NCBI GenBank assembly: GCA_024697505.1
Contig: JAILFQ010000301.1
Span: 1 to 7,520, forward strand
Reading direction: 5' to 3'
Length of the DNA: 7,520 nucleotides
DNA from: Lachnospiraceae bacterium
GTDB taxonomy: Bacteria; Bacillota; Clostridia; Lachnospirales; Lachnospiraceae
Positions 5,360 to 7,520 of this stretch are shown here, piece after piece. The notes below the pieces were generated by a model. The model saw only the letters and a program-made list of their open reading frames with translations. It was not told the origin of the DNA and made no database searches. A program made the position numbers and the translations under genes. Every line of letters starts with the position of its first letter. Positions within the stretch are counted from its first letter, which is position 1.

Positions 5360-6556
5360 TTAATGCAGGGCTTCCCCTAAGGCCGCCGCAAGTGTTTCCA
5401 ACTGATCCATGGAAACCTCGTTTAAGGAAGAGGTTATGGAAACCGTAGGTTCAAGAATTGTCATATTTTTAAGGCCTGATACGATTTCTGCTATCTTTCT
5501 GCCGGAAACCGGCGCCCATGTTCCGTTTTCTATAATTCCCACAGTTCTGCCTGCAAGATTGTGGTTTTTAATATCCACAAGGAAATTATACATATTATCG
5601 AAGATTTCCCCGTTATAGGTTGCACTTGCAAAAACAAGAGTTGAATAACGGAAAGCTTCCGAAAGCAGCACAGACACATGAGTTTTTGAAACATCAAGTA
5701 CTTTTACGTTTCTTATTCCACGTTCTGCAAGCTTTCCGGCAAGTACATCCGCCGCATTTGCTGTATTTCCGTAAACAGATCCGTAGAAAATTGCAACAGA
5801 ATTTCGCTCAGGCGTAAATGTCGCCCACTTTTTATATAAATCCAAAATATTTCCCAGATCCTGTCTCCAAATGTATCCGTGTAAAGGAAGGAGCATTTTA
5901 ATATCAAAAGCGGCAGTTTTATTCAGTACAGCAGTGACCATGTTTCCGTATTTTCCAACTATATTTACATAATAACGCCTTGCTTCATCCAAAACATCCT
6001 TTTCCCAGTCAACTTCGTCCGCAAAAAGGTTTCCGCCAAGGGCTCCGAAACTTCCGAACGCGTCCGCAGAGAAAAAGGCTCCGGTGCAGGAATCCACCGT
6101 CATTATTACTTCCGGCCAGTGTACCATCGGTGCTCCTATAAAGTTTAAAGTGTGTTTTCCAAGACAAAGAGTATCCTTTTCTTTTACAACAATGCCGTCC
6201 ACTTTCAAATGATAAAACTGATCTATCATTTGTATGGCTTTTTGCGAAGCAACGATCTTCATATCCGGGTACTTTAAAAGAAGCTCCGGAATTGCTGAAC
6301 AGTGGTCCGGTTCCATGTGCTGCACCACCATATAGTCCAGACTTCTTCCCTTAAGGACCTGCTCCAGGTTCTCCATAAATTGTCTTGTAACGGCATCATC
6401 AATGCCATCCATAAGACATGTTTTTTCATCCATTATCAGGTAATTGTTGTAAGACATGCCCTCCGGTACCGGATAAGCATTTTCAAAAAGCTCAAGGCGT
6501 CTGTCGGATGCGCCCAGCCACCATATATCTTCAGCTACATTTCTAACGTTATACAT
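5360..6556 (-). CDS. A-type flavodiiron protein (FprA family)
   Basis: A 398-residue cytoplasmic flavodiiron protein of the usual family length. It reduces O2 to water and/or NO to N2O with electrons typically from rubredoxin or NADH-linked carriers, protecting anaerobes. Residues 1-250 are the metallo-beta-lactamase-like domain with all diiron ligands visible: H80-x-E82-x-D84-H85, H146, D165 and H226. Residues 253-398 form a flavodoxin-like domain whose FMN phosphate loop starts YGSVYGNT (258-265). There is no fused rubredoxin or flavin reductase domain (class A), and no rubredoxin gene lies nearby. Start: GAAAGGGG (6563-6570) six bases from ATG. A TTGACT at 6606-6611 (complement) may be the -35, but no convincing -10 follows. 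No strong terminator separates it from the downstream DUF2975 operon. It is divergent from lemA. O2 versus NO preference cannot be told from sequence. Confidence 0.95.
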   Translation of the reverse strand: MYNVRNVAEDIWWLGASDRRLELFENAYPVPEGMSYNNYLIMDEKTCLMDGIDDAVTRQFMENLEQVLKGRSLDYMVVQHMEPDHCSAIPELLLKYPDMKIVASQKAIQMIDQFYHLKVDGIVVKEKDTLCLGKHTLNFIGAPMVHWPEVIMTVDSCTGAFFSADAFGSFGALGGNLFADEVDWEKDVLDEARRYYVNIVGKYGNMVTAVLNKTAAFDIKMLLPLHGYIWRQDLGNILDLYKKWATFTPERNSVAIFYGSVYGNTANAADVLAGKLAERGIRNVKVLDVSKTHVSVLLSEAFRYSTLVFASATYNGEIFDNMYNFLVDIKNHNLAGRTVGIIENGTWAPVSGRKIAEIVSGLKNMTILEPTVSITSSLNEVSMDQLETLAAALGEALH

Positions 6557-6740
6557 AAAAATCCCCTTTCTTTTTTTATTTAATTTTCCTATTTACGAAA
6601 GGGAAAGTCAAGAAAAACAAAAAAGACAAATATAGCCCTGCAAGAAGCGAAAATCCGTACTTTCGACTCTTGTCTAATCGTTAAAATTATAGTACTCTGA
6701 AGATAACTATATTATATTTTCCGAGGAGGATAAGAAAAAT

Positions 6741-7289
6741 ATGCCTTACATAATAATTGGAGTTATTGTTCTTTTAGTAATTTTGGTAATTGCCTGCTAC
6801 AACAAAATGGTACGCAGCAAAAACAAGGTTGAAGAAGCTTTTTCAACTATGGATGTTTATTTAAAGAAACGTTTCGACCTGATCCCTAACCTGGTTGAAA
6901 CGGTTAAAGGCTACGCAAAACACGAAAGCGAGACCCTTGAAAAGGTTATTGCCGCAAGAAACGCAGCCGGCAACTCAAAGAACATGGGAGAACGTATTCA
7001 GAACGAAGCCGCATTAAGCGGAGCTGTTAAGAGCATTTTTGCTTTGGCAGAAAACTATCCGGATTTAAAGGCAAACACAAACTTTGTGGACTTACAGGAG
7101 CAGCTTCGTAAAGTAGAAGAAGATATTGCAAACGCAAGAAAATTCTACAATGCCGTTGTTCGTAACTTTAATGACCTTATTATGGTTTTCCCAAGCAATA
7201 TCATTGCAGGCATCTTCCATTTCGAAAAGCAGCCTATGTTTGAAGTAGCAGATGCCACAGAGCGTGAGAATGTGAAGGTGAGCTTTTAA
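6741..7289 (+). CDS. lemA: LemA family membrane-anchored protein
   Basis: A 182-residue LemA family protein of normal length. Residues 3-19 form one hydrophobic segment that anchors the protein, with a very short N-terminus outside. The rest is a helical, probably coiled bundle carrying the family signature Y-N-x-M-V-x-S-x-N-V-E-E-A-F-S-x-M-D-V-Y-L-K-K-R-x-D-L-I-P-N-L at 20-51, followed by V-x-x-Y-A-x-H-E. The C-terminal FNDLIMVFPSNIIAG and F-E-A-D-type stretches are also typical. LemA proteins have no known enzymatic activity and are often encoded with DUF2207 or TPM-domain membrane proteins. AGGAGG (6724-6729) stands 11 bases before ATG, slightly far. The upstream promoter is unclear: TATA-rich DNA at 6708-6716 has no matching -35. 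The stop TAA overlaps the next ATG by one base, so the pair is translationally coupled. Confidence 0.93.
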   Translation: MPYIIIGVIVLLVILVIACYNKMVRSKNKVEEAFSTMDVYLKKRFDLIPNLVETVKGYAKHESETLEKVIAARNAAGNSKNMGERIQNEAALSGAVKSIFALAENYPDLKANTNFVDLQEQLRKVEEDIANARKFYNAVVRNFNDLIMVFPSNIIAGIFHFEKQPMFEVADATERENVKVSF

Positions 7290-7520
7290 TGAGGTTTAAA
7301 AAAACACTTGCGGCACCTGTTTTAATGCTTTGCTTAATGCTCTGCTTTCTGCTTATGCCGCTTAACGCTGTTTCCGCTGCGGAGTACAACGACTCGGACC
7401 CATACGATTACATTACAAAAGAATTTAATGTAACCATGGTCTTCGACGAAAGCCACACAGCAACCGTAACCGAAGAAATTAAGGTGAACTTTATTCAGTC
7501 TCACCACGGAATCACAAGAA
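7289..7520 (+). CDS. DUF2207 membrane protein, N-terminal part (cut by window end)
   Basis: A partial gene; 77 codons are visible before the window ends. It begins with a signal peptide: MRFKK basic start, a hydrophobic Leu/Met/Cys-rich core at about 7-27, and a likely cleavage after A-V-S-A-A near residues 27-31. The mature part then reads EFNVTMVFDESHTATVTEEIKV and HHGITR (about 72-77), the opening pattern of DUF2207: an extracytoplasmic beta-rich domain with V-x-E-x-I followed by HGI-x-R. Full-length members are about 550-650 residues with later membrane segments. The ATG overlaps the lemA stop (TAATG), and the adjacent upstream GAAGGTGAG may serve as the ribosome site. LemA plus DUF2207 is a recurrent pair, supporting the call. 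The function is unknown, and the visible part shows no frameshift. Confidence 0.82.
   Translation, partial: MRFKKTLAAPVLMLCLMLCFLLMPLNAVSAAEYNDSDPYDYITKEFNVTMVFDESHTATVTEEIKVNFIQSHHGITR

Noticed and set aside
6571..6740. Promoters for the flavodiiron gene and lemA in the divergent gap
   Set aside because: TTGACT (complement of 6606-6611) lacks a good -10, and TATA-like runs at 6688-6716 lack -35 boxes. A weak CGAAA/TTTCG dyad at about 6646-6665 is too short to call.

Overview
The window looks like chromosome from a low-GC, anaerobic Firmicute, most likely a Lachnospiraceae-type Clostridium relative (Butyrivibrio, Roseburia and similar). The grounds are AT-rich intergenic DNA, strong GGAGG-type ribosome binding sites, an A-type flavodiiron protein (an oxygen-defence enzyme of strict anaerobes), a DUF2975/small-XRE pair and a LemA-DUF2207 pair. 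This placement is inferred from gene content and style, not from a marker gene.

Layout, left to right. 1-277 has no gene but holds a GC-rich nested inverted repeat (188-270) next to a bidirectional terminator (278-309). On the minus strand, and possibly in one transcript, come hipB (2037-1717), a severely shortened hipA-like gene (1717-1328) and a Lys/Glu-rich coiled-coil gene of unknown function (1239-310). A divergent intergenic region with two opposed promoters separates hipB from a plus-strand short-chain dehydrogenase gene (2295-3044). That gene and the convergent trpS (4218-3121, minus) face each other across a strong terminator. Upstream of trpS, also on the minus strand, lies a two-gene operon encoding a DUF2975 membrane protein and a small XRE regulator (5170-4320). 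Its promoter is bracketed by two near-identical palindromes. Next is a flavodiiron protein gene (6556-5360, minus). Divergent from it, on the plus strand, are lemA (6741-7289) and the start of a translationally coupled DUF2207 membrane protein gene that runs off the window at 7520.

Most of this is ordinary accessory and housekeeping content. Four items merit a second look. First, the HipA-like protein seems to have lost the whole kinase core by an in-frame deletion, yet remains a clean ORF overlapping hipB. Second, twin TTTAAAGT-N3-ACTTTAAA operators 73 bp apart flank a good promoter of the DUF2975/XRE operon. Third, the nested GC-rich dyad at 188-270 looks like an intergenic repeat or structured RNA. 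Fourth, the dehydrogenase promoter has a 20-bp spacer containing half of a distant perfect inverted repeat. I see no CRISPR array, tRNA, rRNA, insertion sequence or clearly novel defence system.
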